NCBI GenBank assembly: GCA_017510605.1
Contig: JAFWMQ010000011.1
Span: 62,001 to 126,000 of the forward strand
Reading direction: 5' to 3'
Source of the DNA: Clostridiales bacterium
GTDB lineage: Bacteria > Bacillota > Clostridia > Saccharofermentanales > Saccharofermentanaceae
DNA: 64,000 nt
Both the position numbers and the translations under genes were made by a program. The notes beneath the pieces were generated by a model. It was given only the letters and a program-made list of their open reading frames with translations. It had not been told where the DNA came from and did no database searches. Below are positions 51,692 through 60,982 of this stretch, piece by piece (the stretch's first letter is position 1; the number at the start of each line of letters is the position of its first letter).

Positions 51692-52041
51692 AATCACCCT
51701 ATGATGTAATCATTAAGCCCGTCATCACAGAAAAGACGATGGCTATCACTGAAGAGGGCAAGTACACATTCGTAGTTGCACCTGATGCAGAAAAGCCTGA
51801 GATCAAGGCTGCAGCTGAGAAGCTCTTCGGTGTTAAGGTTTTATCCGTTAATGTTGCTAACTTCGACGGTAAGACAAGAAGACTCAGAAACAAGCCCGGT
51901 AAGACAGCTGCTTATAAGAAGGCAGTCGTAACTATCGCTACTGATTCTGCTGAGAACACATACCTCGGCAAGGGCGGCAAGGCAGTTAAGACCGGTAAGA
52001 AGAATAAGACGTCAATCGAAGAATTCGGTTTTGGTCAGTAA
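51688..52041 (+). CDS. rplW: 50S ribosomal protein L23
   Basis: A 117-residue tunnel-exit protein that binds trigger factor and SRP. PYDVIIKPVITEKTMAITEEGKYTFVVAPDAEKPEIKAAAEKLFGVKVLSVNVANFDGK is the family core. It is slightly longer than the usual 95-100 residues because of a basic C-terminal tail (GGKAVKTGKKNKTSIEEFGFGQ). It overlaps the end of rplD by 4 bases and precedes rplB by 24. Confidence 0.98.
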   Translation: MKSPYDVIIKPVITEKTMAITEEGKYTFVVAPDAEKPEIKAAAEKLFGVKVLSVNVANFDGKTRRLRNKPGKTAAYKKAVVTIATDSAENTYLGKGGKAVKTGKKNKTSIEEFGFGQ

Positions 52042-52065
52042 TGTAATCGAAGGAGAGATAATAAA

Positions 52066-52896
52066 ATGGCAGTAAAAACATTTAAACCTACTTCTCCGGC
52101 AGTGCGTGGAATGGCCATAGCTGACTATTCCCAGATAACAAAGAAGGCCCCGGAGAAGAGCCTTCTTAAAGCAAGGAAGAAGACAGGCGGCCGTAACTCT
52201 TATGGCCGTATCACGGTTCGCCATATCGGCGGCGGTAACCGTACCAAGCTTAGAGTAATCGATTGGAAGCGTGACAGAGTAGGTATCCCTGCTACAGTCA
52301 AGGCAATCGAGTACGATCCTAACAGAACAGCATATTTGGCACTCATTCAGTATATTGACGGTGTCAAGTCATACATACTCGCTCCCGAGGGCCTCAAGGT
52401 AGGTCACAAGGTTGAGAGCGGTCCGGATGCAGATATCCTTAACGGCAACGTTCTTCCTATTTCCTCTATCCCGGTAGGTACAGTTATCTGCTGCGTAGAG
52501 ATGAATCCCGGCAAGGGCGCTCAGCTCGTAAGAACAGCAGGTGCTTCCGCACAGCTCATGGCTAAGGAGAACGGCTACGCTCAGATCCGTCTTCCTTCCG
52601 GTGAGGTTCGTATGGTTCCCGAGAAGTGCCGCGCAATGATCGGTTCCATCGGCAACGCAGAGCACGAGAACGTTAAGCTCGGTAAAGCCGGTAAGTCCAG
52701 ACACGCAGGCGTAAGACCTTCTGTAAGAGGTGTCGTAATGAACCCTAACGATCACCCTCACGGCGGTGGTGAAGGTAAGTCTCCTATCGGTCTCCCGGGT
52801 CCTGTTACACCTTGGGGTGTTCCTACACTCGGTAAGAAGACACGTAATAAGAAGAAGCAATCAAGCAAGTATATTGTTAAGTCGAGAAAGGCATAA
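52066..52896 (+). CDS. rplB: 50S ribosomal protein L2
   Basis: A 276-residue core protein of the large subunit, needed for subunit joining and peptidyl transfer. It shows the family blocks [32 protein letters not shown] and, at the C-terminus, [32 protein letters not shown], including the conserved His. GGAGAG precedes the ATG. Length is normal. Confidence 0.98.
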   Translation: MAVKTFKPTSPAVRGMAIADYSQITKKAPEKSLLKARKKTGGRNSYGRITVRHIGGGNRTKLRVIDWKRDRVGIPATVKAIEYDPNRTAYLALIQYIDGVKSYILAPEGLKVGHKVESGPDADILNGNVLPISSIPVGTVICCVEMNPGKGAQLVRTAGASAQLMAKENGYAQIRLPSGEVRMVPEKCRAMIGSIGNAEHENVKLGKAGKSRHAGVRPSVRGVVMNPNDHPHGGGEGKSPIGLPGPVTPWGVPTLGKKTRNKKKQSSKYIVKSRKA

Positions 52897-52908
52897 GGAG
52901 GCAGTTCA

Positions 52909-53190
52909 ATGAGTAGATCAACCAAAAAGGGCTATTACGTTCAGGACGCTCTCATGAAGAAGGTCCAGGCATTGAATGATGCTAACGACAAGAAGATCAT
53001 CCAGACTTGGTCAAGAGCTTCGACGATCTTCCCTGAATTCGTCGGCCATACAATTGCAGTTTATGACGGTCACAAGCATGTTCCGGTATACATTACCGAG
53101 GATATGGTAGGACATAAGCTTGGCGAGTTCGCACCTACACGTAAGTTCGGCGGCCACACAAGCAACGAGAAGTCCGCTTCTAACTCATAA
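52909..53190 (+). CDS. rpsS: 30S ribosomal protein S19
   Basis: A 93-residue protein of the small-subunit head that contacts t[25 protein letters not shown] opens it and [51 protein letters not shown] is the family core. AAGGAGG lies before the ATG. The 3' end is 13 bases before the GTG start of rplV. Confidence 0.98.
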   Translation: MSRSTKKGYYVQDALMKKVQALNDANDKKIIQTWSRASTIFPEFVGHTIAVYDGHKHVPVYITEDMVGHKLGEFAPTRKFGGHTSNEKSASNS

Positions 53191-53203
53191 GGAGGAAATT
53201 TCT

Positions 53204-53680
53204 GTGGAAAAGATTATTTTAAGCAGAGACAATATTGAGAAGAACCGCGATAAGATCCTCGAAGCTTATGCGGCACCTTCCAAGTCTTCAAATAAGCTCC
53301 CCACTCCTACAAAGAAGCAGAGAAAGCTTCTCGGAATGGGAAGAGACAGAGGAACAGCAACAGCTAAGTACATTAGAATTGCTCCCCGTAAGGTAAGAGT
53401 AGTTGCTAATCTCATCAAGGGTAAGTCTTTAGATGATGCTTATGCTATTCTCACATACACTCCCAAGGCAGCATCACCGGTTATCGCTAAGGTCTTAAAG
53501 TCTGCTGAAGCAAACGCTGTCAACAACTTTGACCTTTCCAGAGACAAGCTCTATGTTGCTGATTGTATTTCCAACCCCGGCCCCGTGCTCAAGAGATACA
53601 TCCCCAGAGCAAGAGGTTCGGCTAGTTCGATCAAGAAGAGAACAAGTCACGTTACTGTAGTTCTCAAGGAAAGGGTATAA
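53204..53680 (+). CDS. rplV: 50S ribosomal protein L22 with N-terminal extension
   Basis: A 158-residue L22, about 45 residues longer than the usual 110. The standard domain begins near residue 50 (TATAKYIRIAPRKVRVVANLIKGKS) and ends RGSASSIKKRTSHVTVVLKERV, including the beta-hairpin that reaches into the exit tunnel. The extra N-terminus (MEKIILSRDNIEKNRDKILEAYAAPSKSS...) is charged. GTG at 53204 is supported by AAGGAGG 7-8 bases upstream; the longer open frame to 53120 lies inside rpsS. A shorter start at an internal ATG at about residue 45 (LGMGRDRG) lacks a ribosome binding site, so the extension looks real. Confidence 0.95.
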   Translation: MEKIILSRDNIEKNRDKILEAYAAPSKSSNKLPTPTKKQRKLLGMGRDRGTATAKYIRIAPRKVRVVANLIKGKSLDDAYAILTYTPKAASPVIAKVLKSAEANAVNNFDLSRDKLYVADCISNPGPVLKRYIPRARGSASSIKKRTSHVTVVLKERV

Positions 53681-53692
53681 GGAGGTTTAAGC

Positions 53693-54442
53693 ATGGGTCA
53701 GAAAGTTAACCCGAATGGACTTAGAGTAGGCGTTATCGATGACTGGAGCTCACACTGGTATGCCGACAAGAATACCTTTTCTGAATGTCTTGTCGAAGAT
53801 CAGAAGATCCGTGAGTTCGTTTTAAAGGCAGTTGAGCCTATTGCAAGAGGCAACGCTAAGAAGCCCGTAGATGAGAACCGCACAAATGTTGCAGGTGTTT
53901 CAAAGGTCATCATCGACCGTAAGGGCACAGACAGGATCAACGTTATTGTTAAGACAGCACGTCCTTCGCTCGTTGGCGGAGACAAGGGCTCAGGAAGAAT
54001 GGCTCTTAAGGATGCTCTCGAGAAGGAATTCAACAAGAACGTATCCAAGGATAAGAAGAGAGTATTCACAGTTGATATCGAAGTTATTAAGAACAGCGAT
54101 ACAGATGCACTCCTCGTAGCTCAGAACATTGCAGCTCAGTTAGAGAACCGTGCAAGCTTCAGAAGAGCAATGAAGAGAGCAATGCAGATGGCTATGAAGC
54201 AGCCCGGTGTTCTCGGAATCAAGACAAAGTGCTCCGGCCGTTTGGGCGGTGCCGAGATCGCAAGATCCGAGACATATCACGAGGGTACTATCCCGCTTCA
54301 GACCCTCCGTGCCGATATCGATTACGGTTTTGCTGAAGCAAAGACAACATACGGAATCATCGGCGTTAAGGTCTGGATCTACAAGGGTGAGGTATTCGGC
54401 CAGAAGAGCCAGTCTAAGAAGTCTGAAGGAGGAAAAGCTTAA
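53693..54442 (+). CDS. rpsC: 30S ribosomal protein S3
   Basis: A 249-residue protein at the mRNA entry site. It opens [27 protein letters not shown], then has the KH domain ([25 protein letters not shown]) and the C-terminal domain with [45 protein letters not shown]. About 30 residues longer than E. coli S3 within the KH region, as is common in clostridia. AAGGAGG precedes the ATG; the stop overlaps rplP by one base. Confidence 0.98.
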   Translation: MGQKVNPNGLRVGVIDDWSSHWYADKNTFSECLVEDQKIREFVLKAVEPIARGNAKKPVDENRTNVAGVSKVIIDRKGTDRINVIVKTARPSLVGGDKGSGRMALKDALEKEFNKNVSKDKKRVFTVDIEVIKNSDTDALLVAQNIAAQLENRASFRRAMKRAMQMAMKQPGVLGIKTKCSGRLGGAEIARSETYHEGTIPLQTLRADIDYGFAEAKTTYGIIGVKVWIYKGEVFGQKSQSKKSEGGKA

Positions 54443-54873
54443 TGTTACTTCCTAAGAGAACAAAGTATAGAAAGCAGCAGAGAGGCCGCATGAAGGGCCA
54501 GGCTCACCGCGGAAACTTCGTAGCTTACGGTGATTACGGTCTTGTAGCTCTTGAGCCCTGCTGGATCAAGTCAAATCAGATCGAAGCTGCCCGTGTCGCT
54601 ATCAACAGATACGTTAAGCGTGGCGGTAAGGTATGGATCAAGATCTTCCCTGATAAACCGGTTTCAAAGAAACCTGCACAGGTCCGAATGGGTTCAGGTA
54701 AGGCAGCTAACGAGTATTGGTGCGCTGTAGTAAGACCCGGAAGAGTTCTTTTCGAGATCGCAGGTGTTACTGAAGAGCAGGCAAGAGAAGCAATGAGACT
54801 TGCAGGACATAAACTCCCTTGCAAGACAAAGTTTATCGCAAAGGTAAAGGAGGAAAGCGCAAATGAAGGTTGA
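54442..54873 (+). CDS. rplP: 50S ribosomal protein L16
   Basis: A 143-residue protein at the A-site side of the large subunit. [88 protein letters not shown] is almost all family consensus. It starts at the TAATG overlap with rpsC and overlaps rpmC by 11 bases, so these three are translationally coupled. Confidence 0.98.
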   Translation: MLLPKRTKYRKQQRGRMKGQAHRGNFVAYGDYGLVALEPCWIKSNQIEAARVAINRYVKRGGKVWIKIFPDKPVSKKPAQVRMGSGKAANEYWCAVVRPGRVLFEIAGVTEEQAREAMRLAGHKLPCKTKFIAKVKEESANEG

Positions 54874-55063
54874 AGAAATCCGCAAAATGTCTGATGAAGA
54901 ACTTTCTTCTGAGCTCGCCTCATTGAAGGAGGAGCTCTTCAAGCTCCGTTTCCAGCTTGCTACAAACCAGCTCGATAATCCGGCTCAGATCACACAGGTT
55001 AAGCGTGATATCGCCAGAGTAATGACAATTCAGCGCGAGAAGCAGCTCGCTGCTAATAAGTAA
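54863..55063 (+). CDS. rpmC: 50S ribosomal protein L29
   Basis: A 66-residue helical protein near the tunnel exit. It reads [56 protein letters not shown], the full family pattern. AAAGGAGGAAA lies 8 bases before the ATG inside rplP. Overlap with rplP is 11 bases. Confidence 0.97.
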   Translation: MKVEEIRKMSDEELSSELASLKEELFKLRFQLATNQLDNPAQITQVKRDIARVMTIQREKQLAANK

Positions 55064-55077
55064 GGAGGAGACGACAA

Positions 55078-55335
55078 ATGGCTGAGAGAAATTTGAGAAA
55101 AACCAGAGTCGGTCTCGTTACATCCGACAAGATGGATAAGACGATCACAGTTTCCGTCGTAGAGCACGTTAAGCACCCTCTTTACGGAAAGATCATGAAG
55201 AGAACCTACAAGCTTAAGGCACACGATGAGAACAACGATGCTCACATCGGTGACAAGGTTGAGGTTATGGAGACACGCCCTATTTCCAAGGATAAGCGTT
55301 GGAGACTGGTAAGTGTCGTTGAGAAGGCTAAGTAA
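55078..55335 (+). CDS. rpsQ: 30S ribosomal protein S17
   Basis: An 85-residue OB-fold protein of the small subunit. [76 protein letters not shown] shows the whole family pattern. AAGGAGGAG lies 8 bases before the ATG. Confidence 0.98.
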   Translation: MAERNLRKTRVGLVTSDKMDKTITVSVVEHVKHPLYGKIMKRTYKLKAHDENNDAHIGDKVEVMETRPISKDKRWRLVSVVEKAK

Positions 55336-55359
55336 GGCGATTAAAGGAGGATATATCAG

Positions 55360-55728
55360 ATGATTCAGGTTGAATCCAGACTCAGATCTGCCGACAATAC
55401 CGGAGCAAAAGAGCTTCTCTGCATCAAAGTTTTGGGCGGCTCTTGGCGTAAATATGCCAATATCGGTGATGTTATCGTTTGCTCCGTAAAGAGCGCTGCT
55501 CCCGGCGGCATGGTCAAGAAGGGTGATGTTGTTAAAGCAGTCGTTGTACGTTCCAAGCAGGGCGTAAGACGTAACGACGGTTCTTATATTAAGTTTGACG
55601 AGAATGCGGCTGTCATCATTAAGGAAGACAAGAATCCCCGCGGAACTCGTATCTTTGGACCAATAGCAAGAGAGTTAAGAGATAAGGACTATATGAAGAT
55701 CTTATCTCTCGCTCCGGAAGTTCTTTAA
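55360..55728 (+). CDS. rplN: 50S ribosomal protein L14
   Basis: A 122-residue protein at the subunit interface. [28 protein letters not shown] opens it and [30 protein letters not shown] closes it, both typical. Length is exactly that of the family. AAAGGAGG is at 55344-55351. Confidence 0.98.
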   Translation: MIQVESRLRSADNTGAKELLCIKVLGGSWRKYANIGDVIVCSVKSAAPGGMVKKGDVVKAVVVRSKQGVRRNDGSYIKFDENAAVIIKEDKNPRGTRIFGPIARELRDKDYMKILSLAPEVL

Positions 55729-55740
55729 GGAGGAATAGAC

Positions 55741-56094
55741 ATGGCTAAGAGTAGTGTTCATGTAAAGAAGGACGACCAGGTCATTGTCATTTCCGGCAAG
55801 GACAAGGGCGCAAAAGGCAAGGTTCTCATGGTTGATGAGAAAAAGGGCAGAGTTTACGTTGAAGGCGTAAACATGGTAAAGAAGCATCAGAAGGCAAGAT
55901 CACAGAATGCTCCTTCAGGTATTGTTGAGCGTGAAGGCTCCATTGATGCATCTAACGTAATGCTCGTTGATCCCAAGTCAGGCAAGCCCACAAGAGTAGG
56001 CTACCGTGTTAACGAAGACGGTTCCAAGTCCAGGATCGCTAAGAGATCCGGCGAGGTCATCGATACGGTTTCTAAGGCTAAGAAGGGGGAGTAA
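55741..56094 (+). CDS. rplX: 50S ribosomal protein L24
   Basis: A 117-residue assembly-initiating protein. The KOW motif is [44 protein letters not shown]. The end [13 protein letters not shown] fits the family, and a short basic tail is added. AAGGAGGA lies before the ATG. Confidence 0.98.
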   Translation: MAKSSVHVKKDDQVIVISGKDKGAKGKVLMVDEKKGRVYVEGVNMVKKHQKARSQNAPSGIVEREGSIDASNVMLVDPKSGKPTRVGYRVNEDGSKSRIAKRSGEVIDTVSKAKKGE

Positions 56095-56097
56095 TCA

Positions 56098-56637
56098 ATG
56101 ACCAGATTAAAAGATAAGTACGTTTCCGAAGTAGCACCCGCACTTCAGGAGAAGTTTAAGTACAGCTCACCGATGCAGATCCCGAAGGTCGACAAGATCG
56201 TTCTTAATATGGGTGTCGGTGAAGTTAAGGATAACCCGAAGGCTCTTGAGAGCGCTATGCGCGACATGGGCATCATTGCAGGTCAGAAGCCTGTAGCAAC
56301 GGTATCCACAAAGTCAATCGCAGCATTCAAGCTCAGAGAGGGCATGAAGATCGGATGCAAGGTTACTTTGAGAGGAGATAATATGTATTACTTCCTCGAT
56401 AAGCTCATCAGCCTTGCTCTTCCCCGTGTACGTGACTTCCGCGGAATCAATCCCAATTCCTTCGACGGACACGGCAACTATGCGATGGGTATCAAGGAGC
56501 AGCTTATGTTCCCTGAGATCGACTACGATAAGATTGATAAGATTCGCGGTATGGACATCATCATTGTTACTACTGCCGGAACAGACGAAGAGGCATTCGA
56601 GCTCTTGAAGCTTATGGGCATGCCTTTCCGCAAGTAA
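56098..56637 (+). CDS. rplE: 50S ribosomal protein L5
   Basis: A 179-residue protein that binds 5S rRNA and contacts the P-site t[43 protein letters not shown] opens it, and [62 protein letters not shown] is the C-terminal consensus. Only 3 bases separate it from rplX, with GGGGGAG before the ATG. Confidence 0.98.
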   Translation: MTRLKDKYVSEVAPALQEKFKYSSPMQIPKVDKIVLNMGVGEVKDNPKALESAMRDMGIIAGQKPVATVSTKSIAAFKLREGMKIGCKVTLRGDNMYYFLDKLISLALPRVRDFRGINPNSFDGHGNYAMGIKEQLMFPEIDYDKIDKIRGMDIIIVTTAGTDEEAFELLKLMGMPFRK

Positions 56638-56655
56638 TTTGGAGGAGAATATCAC

Positions 56656-56841
56656 ATGGCAAAGAAGTCAATGATTCTTAAGTCTCAGAAGACACCCAAG
56701 TTTTCCACTCAGCAGCACAACCGCTGCAAGATTTGCGGAAGACCTCATGCTTACATTCGCAAGTACGGCATCTGCCGTCTCTGCTTCCGCGAAATGGCAT
56801 ACAAGGGAGAGATTCCGGGCGTAAGAAAGGCGAGCTGGTAA
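56656..56841 (+). CDS. rpsN: 30S ribosomal protein S14, zinc-binding type
   Basis: A 61-residue S14 of the short C+ type with a zinc ribbon ([20 protein letters not shown]). It begins [29 protein letters not shown] and ends GVRKASW, both standard. The presence of the cysteine form marks it as the zinc-dependent paralogue typical of Bacillota. GGAGGAG lies before the ATG. Confidence 0.98.
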   Translation: MAKKSMILKSQKTPKFSTQQHNRCKICGRPHAYIRKYGICRLCFREMAYKGEIPGVRKASW

Positions 56842-56894
56842 CAGGTCTCTTTCTTAAGAATTAGAACTGTCCATAATTAACAGGAGGAAGAATT

Positions 56895-57290
56895 ATGCAG
56901 ATTACAGATGCAATCGCAGATATGCTTACAAGAATCCGCAATGCCGGTACTGCAGGACACGCCACAGTTGACGTTCCCCAGTCCAATATGAAAAAGGCTA
57001 TTGCTCAGATTCTCCTTGATGAAGGATATATTGAGAAGTTCGAGACACTCGAGGGAAATACTCAGGGTATCATCAGAATCACTCTCAAGTATTCCGGCAG
57101 AAAGCCCGTTATCACAGGAATCAAGAGAATCTCCAAGCCCGGTCTTCGTACTTATGCGGACAAAGAGAATCTGCCTAGAGTTTTGAATGGCTTAGGCGTT
57201 GCAATCATCTCTACATCCAAGGGTGTTATGACTGATAAGCAGGCCAGAAAGCTTGGCGTAGGCGGAGAAGTTCTCGCTTATATTTGGTAA
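56895..57290 (+). CDS. rpsH: 30S ribosomal protein S8
   Basis: A 131-residue protein that organises the central domain of 16S rRNA. It has [44 protein letters not shown] and the C-terminal block [23 protein letters not shown]. In E. coli S8 represses the spc operon; the control here is unknown. AGGAGG is 8 bases before the ATG. Confidence 0.98.
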   Translation: MQITDAIADMLTRIRNAGTAGHATVDVPQSNMKKAIAQILLDEGYIEKFETLEGNTQGIIRITLKYSGRKPVITGIKRISKPGLRTYADKENLPRVLNGLGVAIISTSKGVMTDKQARKLGVGGEVLAYIW

Positions 57291-57402
57291 CTTTTTGGAA
57301 GTCTTTTAAGGCTTCCATTAAGATATACATCTCTGAAAAGCCCCGGTTATTGGCGGCATACCAGGCCGGAGGTTAAATCTTAAGAGCAGGAGGAAATAAT
57401 TT
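57291..57402 (+). other. Spacer between rpsH and rplF with short inverted repeats
   Basis: 112 bases without a gene. GGAAG/CTTCC (57297-57317) and CCGG pairs (57343-57370) suggest local hairpins. GGAGG lies near 57390 before rplF. Unusually long for this operon, where gaps are mostly under 30 bases. Confidence 0.4.
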
Positions 57403-57942
57403 ATGTCAAGAATCGGCAGAATGCCTATAGTCGTTCCGGCCGGCGTCGATGTTAAGATCGATGGTCAGCATGTAACGGTTAAGGGCGGCAAAGCAGAGCT
57501 TTCACTTAATGTTCATCCGGACATTACCGTAAAGCTGGAGGACGGTCAGATTCTCGTTACCCGTCCTTCCGACGATAAGAATCATCGTTCACTTCACGGT
57601 CTTACAAGAGCTCTCATTCAGAATATGGTAACCGGTGTACACGAAGGTTTCACAAAAACTTTGGAGATCAACGGTGTAGGTTACAGAGCTTCAAAAGCGG
57701 GAAACAAGGTTACATTCAACCTTGGTTATTCTCATCCTATCGAGATGGTTGAACCCGAAGGCATCACAATCGATGTTAAAGATAATCAGATAACTGTTCA
57801 CGGAGCTGATAAGCAGCTCGTCGGTGAGACAGCAGCTAAGATCCGTTCTCTCAGAGTTCCTGATGTTTATAAGGGCAAGGGTATTAAGTATGCCGGCGAG
57901 CACCTTATCATCAAGGAAGGTAAGACCGGTGCTAAGAAGTAA
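57403..57942 (+). CDS. rplF: 50S ribosomal protein L6
   Basis: A 179-residue protein at the factor-binding region. It opens [34 protein letters not shown] and ends [27 protein letters not shown], the family pattern. AGGAGG is 9 bases before the ATG. Confidence 0.98.
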   Translation: MSRIGRMPIVVPAGVDVKIDGQHVTVKGGKAELSLNVHPDITVKLEDGQILVTRPSDDKNHRSLHGLTRALIQNMVTGVHEGFTKTLEINGVGYRASKAGNKVTFNLGYSHPIEMVEPEGITIDVKDNQITVHGADKQLVGETAAKIRSLRVPDVYKGKGIKYAGEHLIIKEGKTGAKK

Positions 57943-57965
57943 GGCGCAAAGGGGGTAAATTCAAC

Positions 57966-58334
57966 ATGATTGGTAGAATTGATAAAAATGAAATTCGTAA
58001 GAGAAAGCATGTTCGTGTAAGGAAGAAGATTTCCGGAACGACAGAGTGCCCTCGTCTTTGCGTATATAGAAGCAACAGCCACATTTACGCTCAGATCATC
58101 GATGATACAAAGGGAGTCACACTTGCAAGCGCTTCTACGCTTGACAAGGAGATTAAGGGCTCCGTATCCGTTGGCAGCAACATCGAGGCAGCAAAAGCAG
58201 TTGGTAAGCTTATCGGTGAGCGTGCAATTGCCAAGGATATCAAGGACGTAGTATTCGACCGTGGCGGATATCTCTATCACGGAAGAGTACAGGCTTTGGC
58301 AGAGGCGGCAAGAGAAGCCGGTCTCTCATTCTAA
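57966..58334 (+). CDS. rplR: 50S ribosomal protein L18
   Basis: A 122-residue protein binding 5S r[44 protein letters not shown] and the end [34 protein letters not shown] are consensus. AAGGGGG precedes the ATG at 57966. Confidence 0.98.
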   Translation: MIGRIDKNEIRKRKHVRVRKKISGTTECPRLCVYRSNSHIYAQIIDDTKGVTLASASTLDKEIKGSVSVGSNIEAAKAVGKLIGERAIAKDIKDVVFDRGGYLYHGRVQALAEAAREAGLSF

Positions 58335-58352
58335 TCGGGAGGAGCAAATTAG

Positions 58353-58871
58353 ATGGCTTTAGAGTCTAAGAACATTTCAAGAGAAGAGAAAAAGGATAAG
58401 GAGTTCGAAGAGCGCGTTATCCACATCGGCCGTGTTTCCAAGACTGTTAAGGGCGGTAAGAACATGAGATTTGCTGCTCTCGTAGTTATCGGTGACAGAA
58501 AGGGTCGTGTAGGTAAGGGCATCGGTAAGTCTACCGAGGTTCCGGACGCTATCAGAAAGGGTATCGAAGAAGCTAAGAAGAATATCGTTGATGTTTCTAT
58601 CGTTAACGGTACTATTCCTCACGAGACGGTCGGCGAATTTGCTGCAGCTCACATCGTTATGAAGCCTGCTGCAAACGGTACCGGTGTTATCGCCGGCGGT
58701 CCTGTCCGTTCAGTTTGCGAACTTGCAGGTATTACAGATATCCGTACTAAGTCTATCGGTTCCAACAATCCTAATAATATGGTCAACGCTACTATCGAGG
58801 GCCTTAAGTCCTTGAAGTCCGCAGAAGAGGTTGCAAGACTTCGCGGAAAGTCAGTTGACGAGATTAAGTAA
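58353..58871 (+). CDS. rpsE: 30S ribosomal protein S5
   Basis: A 172-residue protein of translational accuracy. The S5 domain shows [60 protein letters not shown] and [51 protein letters not shown] precedes the ATG. Length normal. Confidence 0.98.
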   Translation: MALESKNISREEKKDKEFEERVIHIGRVSKTVKGGKNMRFAALVVIGDRKGRVGKGIGKSTEVPDAIRKGIEEAKKNIVDVSIVNGTIPHETVGEFAAAHIVMKPAANGTGVIAGGPVRSVCELAGITDIRTKSIGSNNPNNMVNATIEGLKSLKSAEEVARLRGKSVDEIK

Positions 58872-58886
58872 GGAGGCCCGACTCAA

Positions 58887-59066
58887 ATGGCTAACATCAA
58901 GATTAAGCTTGTCAAAAGCACAAATAAGGCAAGAGAGTCCGAGAAGGCTACTATCAGAGCTTTGGGCTTAAAAAAGATCGGTCAGACTGTTGAAAAGGCT
59001 GACAATGAGGCTACACGCGGCATGATCAGAAAAGCTGTCAACTATGTAGCTATTGAAGAGAATTAA
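58887..59066 (+). CDS. rpmD: 50S ribosomal protein L30
   Basis: A 59-residue protein, too short for a simple length cutoff but clear: [59 protein letters not shown] is typical L30 throughout. AAGGAGG lies 8-9 bases before the ATG. It fits the invariable order rpsE-rpmD-rplO. Confidence 0.97.
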   Translation: MANIKIKLVKSTNKARESEKATIRALGLKKIGQTVEKADNEATRGMIRKAVNYVAIEEN

Positions 59067-59082
59067 TGGAGGTGCCACAGCA

Positions 59083-59526
59083 ATGAAGCTCAATGAAATG
59101 ACTTCCGCAGGCAACGCAAAGGCATATCGCAAGGGAAGAGGTCCCGGATCAGGTAACGGCAAGACTGCCGGCCGTGGTCACAAGGGTCAGAATGCACGCT
59201 CAGGCGGCGGTGTAAGACCCGGATTTGAAGGAGGCCAGATGCCTCTTTACAGACGTCTCCCTAAGAGAGGCTTTAACAACAAGAGATTTGCTCCTGCTTA
59301 TATCACGATCAACGTTAAGGATCTTGAAGTATTTGATAACGGAACAGCAGTTGACGCTAAGGCAATTGCTGAGAAGGGTATCATTTCTGTTCCTAAGAAC
59401 AACGACGGCATCAAGATTCTCGGCAATGGTGAGCTTACAAAGAAGCTCGATGTAAAGGCTGCTAAGTTTACAGCTGCAGCTAAGGAGAAGATTGAAAAGG
59501 CCGGAGGCACGGCTACGGAGGGCTAA
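59083..59526 (+). CDS. rplO: 50S ribosomal protein L15
   Basis: A 147-residue late-assembly protein. The Gly/Arg-rich start [64 protein letters not shown] is consensus. ATG at 59083 has GGAGG upstream (59068-59072); the frame open to 59053 overlaps the end of rpmD and is not used. It is followed by secY after 5 bases. Confidence 0.98.
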   Translation: MKLNEMTSAGNAKAYRKGRGPGSGNGKTAGRGHKGQNARSGGGVRPGFEGGQMPLYRRLPKRGFNNKRFAPAYITINVKDLEVFDNGTAVDAKAIAEKGIISVPKNNDGIKILGNGELTKKLDVKAAKFTAAAKEKIEKAGGTATEG

Positions 59527-59531
59527 TTGGC

Positions 59532-60875
59532 ATGAATGGTATTTTTGATACTGCAGTTAATGCTTTTCGTGTAGAGTCTATACGCAAAAGGCTGCTCTAT
59601 ACCTTCATGATCCTCGGCATCTTTATGCTCGGCGGACTTGTACCTGTACCGGGAATTGACGGAGAGAAGTTTACGAATGTTATCCGTCAGTGGGGTCAGC
59701 TCGGAAGCATCATGGATCTCATCTCAGGTGGTGGTCTCTATCATGCATCCATACTCTCTCTCGGTGTATCTCCGTATATTAACGCATCGATCATTATCCA
59801 GCTCTTAACTGTCGTTATTCCTGCTTTGGAAGATATGTCCAAAGAGGGTGAATCAGGCAGAAAGAAGATGGATAAGATTACGAGATACTCAGCTATCGGA
59901 CTGGCTTTTGTCCAGTCTTGCATGTTCACGTATTCAACACGCACGGCGCTTATTTCGAGCCTTCCTACATGGCTCAATGCCGGTCTTGTTGCTCTTGCGT
60001 TTACGGCAGGTGCTGCAATCGTTGTCTTCTTAGGTGAGAAGATCAACGATAAGGGTATAGGAAACGGTGTATCACTTTTGATCTTTGCAGGTATCGTTAC
60101 ACGTCTTCCTGAAATGGTTAAAACACTTTTTGAGAAGAGTGTCAGCATCAGTGATTCAATCGATAATGCTGCTTTGGGAATAATTGCAGGCGTTCTCGTA
60201 TTCTTCGCTGTTGCAGCCGTATCGATCCTTATTATCGTATTTGTTCTTTATATCCAGAATTCTGAGAGAAGGATTCCTGTTCAGTACTCAAAGAAGGTTA
60301 TCGGCAGACAACAGCGCGGCGGTAATAGAGACTATATCCCGCTCAAGGTAAATATGTCAGGTGTTATGCCTGTTATCTTTACAATGTCACTTCTTGCTAT
60401 CCCTTCTGTTATCGTTACCCTGTTCTTTAATAACAGTACGAATGCAGTTGCTCTGTGGTTAAAGAACAGCTTTACCGGAAGCGTATGGTATTACGTCATT
60501 TATATGCTCCTTGTTATTGCGTTTACATTCTTCTACACATCGATTAACTTCCATCCTGTAGAAATTGCAAATTCAATTACAAAGAACGGCGGTATGATCA
60601 ACGGTATCAGATCAGGAAAACCTACTACTGATTTTATTAAGACTACTGCTTTCAGACTGAACTGGATCGAAGCATTCTTCCTTGTTCTTGTCTGCATAGT
60701 TCCTACAGTTATCGGTATTCTTACCGGTTTCCAGAACGTATGGTTTGCAGGTACATCAGTTTTGATCCTTACAGGTGTTGCTAATGACCTCATCGTTCAG
60801 GTTGAAGGTGAACTTGAGATCAGAAGTCCTAAGGGATTCCTGGAAGATCTTACGATCAAGTCAAGCAGAAGATAA
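59532..60875 (+). CDS. secY: Preprotein translocase subunit SecY
   Basis: A 447-residue channel protein with ten membrane helices. The opening FRVESIRKRLLYTFMILGIFMLGGLVPVPGID, the plug region GLYHASILSLGVSPYINASIIIQLLTVVIP, the loop YIQNSERRIPVQYSKKVIGRQQRGG and the C-terminal part NGIRSGKPTTDF are conserved SecY blocks. It forms the protein export channel with SecE and SecG. It is the last gene of this operon: a strong terminator follows 24 bases after the stop, and adk, map, infA and the following ribosomal genes are absent here. Confidence 0.98.
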   Translation: MNGIFDTAVNAFRVESIRKRLLYTFMILGIFMLGGLVPVPGIDGEKFTNVIRQWGQLGSIMDLISGGGLYHASILSLGVSPYINASIIIQLLTVVIPALEDMSKEGESGRKKMDKITRYSAIGLAFVQSCMFTYSTRTALISSLPTWLNAGLVALAFTAGAAIVVFLGEKINDKGIGNGVSLLIFAGIVTRLPEMVKTLFEKSVSISDSIDNAALGIIAGVLVFFAVAAVSILIIVFVLYIQNSERRIPVQYSKKVIGRQQRGGNRDYIPLKVNMSGVMPVIFTMSLLAIPSVIVTLFFNNSTNAVALWLKNSFTGSVWYYVIYMLLVIAFTFFYTSINFHPVEIANSITKNGGMINGIRSGKPTTDFIKTTAFRLNWIEAFFLVLVCIVPTVIGILTGFQNVWFAGTSVLILTGVANDLIVQVEGELEIRSPKGFLEDLTIKSSRR

Positions 60876-60899
60876 TATTAACTGCTCAAAATGCATTTC

Positions 60900-60930
60900 A
60901 AAGGGTTGTCTTACAAGGCAACCCTTTTTG
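60900..60930 (+). terminator. Terminator at the end of the S10-spc operon
   Basis: AAAGGGTTG pairs with CAACCCTTT around a 10-base loop, followed by a run of T ending in TTTTTG. It lies 25 bases after secY. Confidence 0.87.
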
Positions 60931-60982
60931 CTTTATAAATTAGATGTAGTCCTAAATCAAGTGGCGGGATTATAATTGATTT

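Noticed and set aside
53120..53203. Possible fusion or frameshift between rpsS and rplV
   Set aside because: The open frame only overlaps rpsS by chance; rplV has its own GTG start with AAGGAGG.
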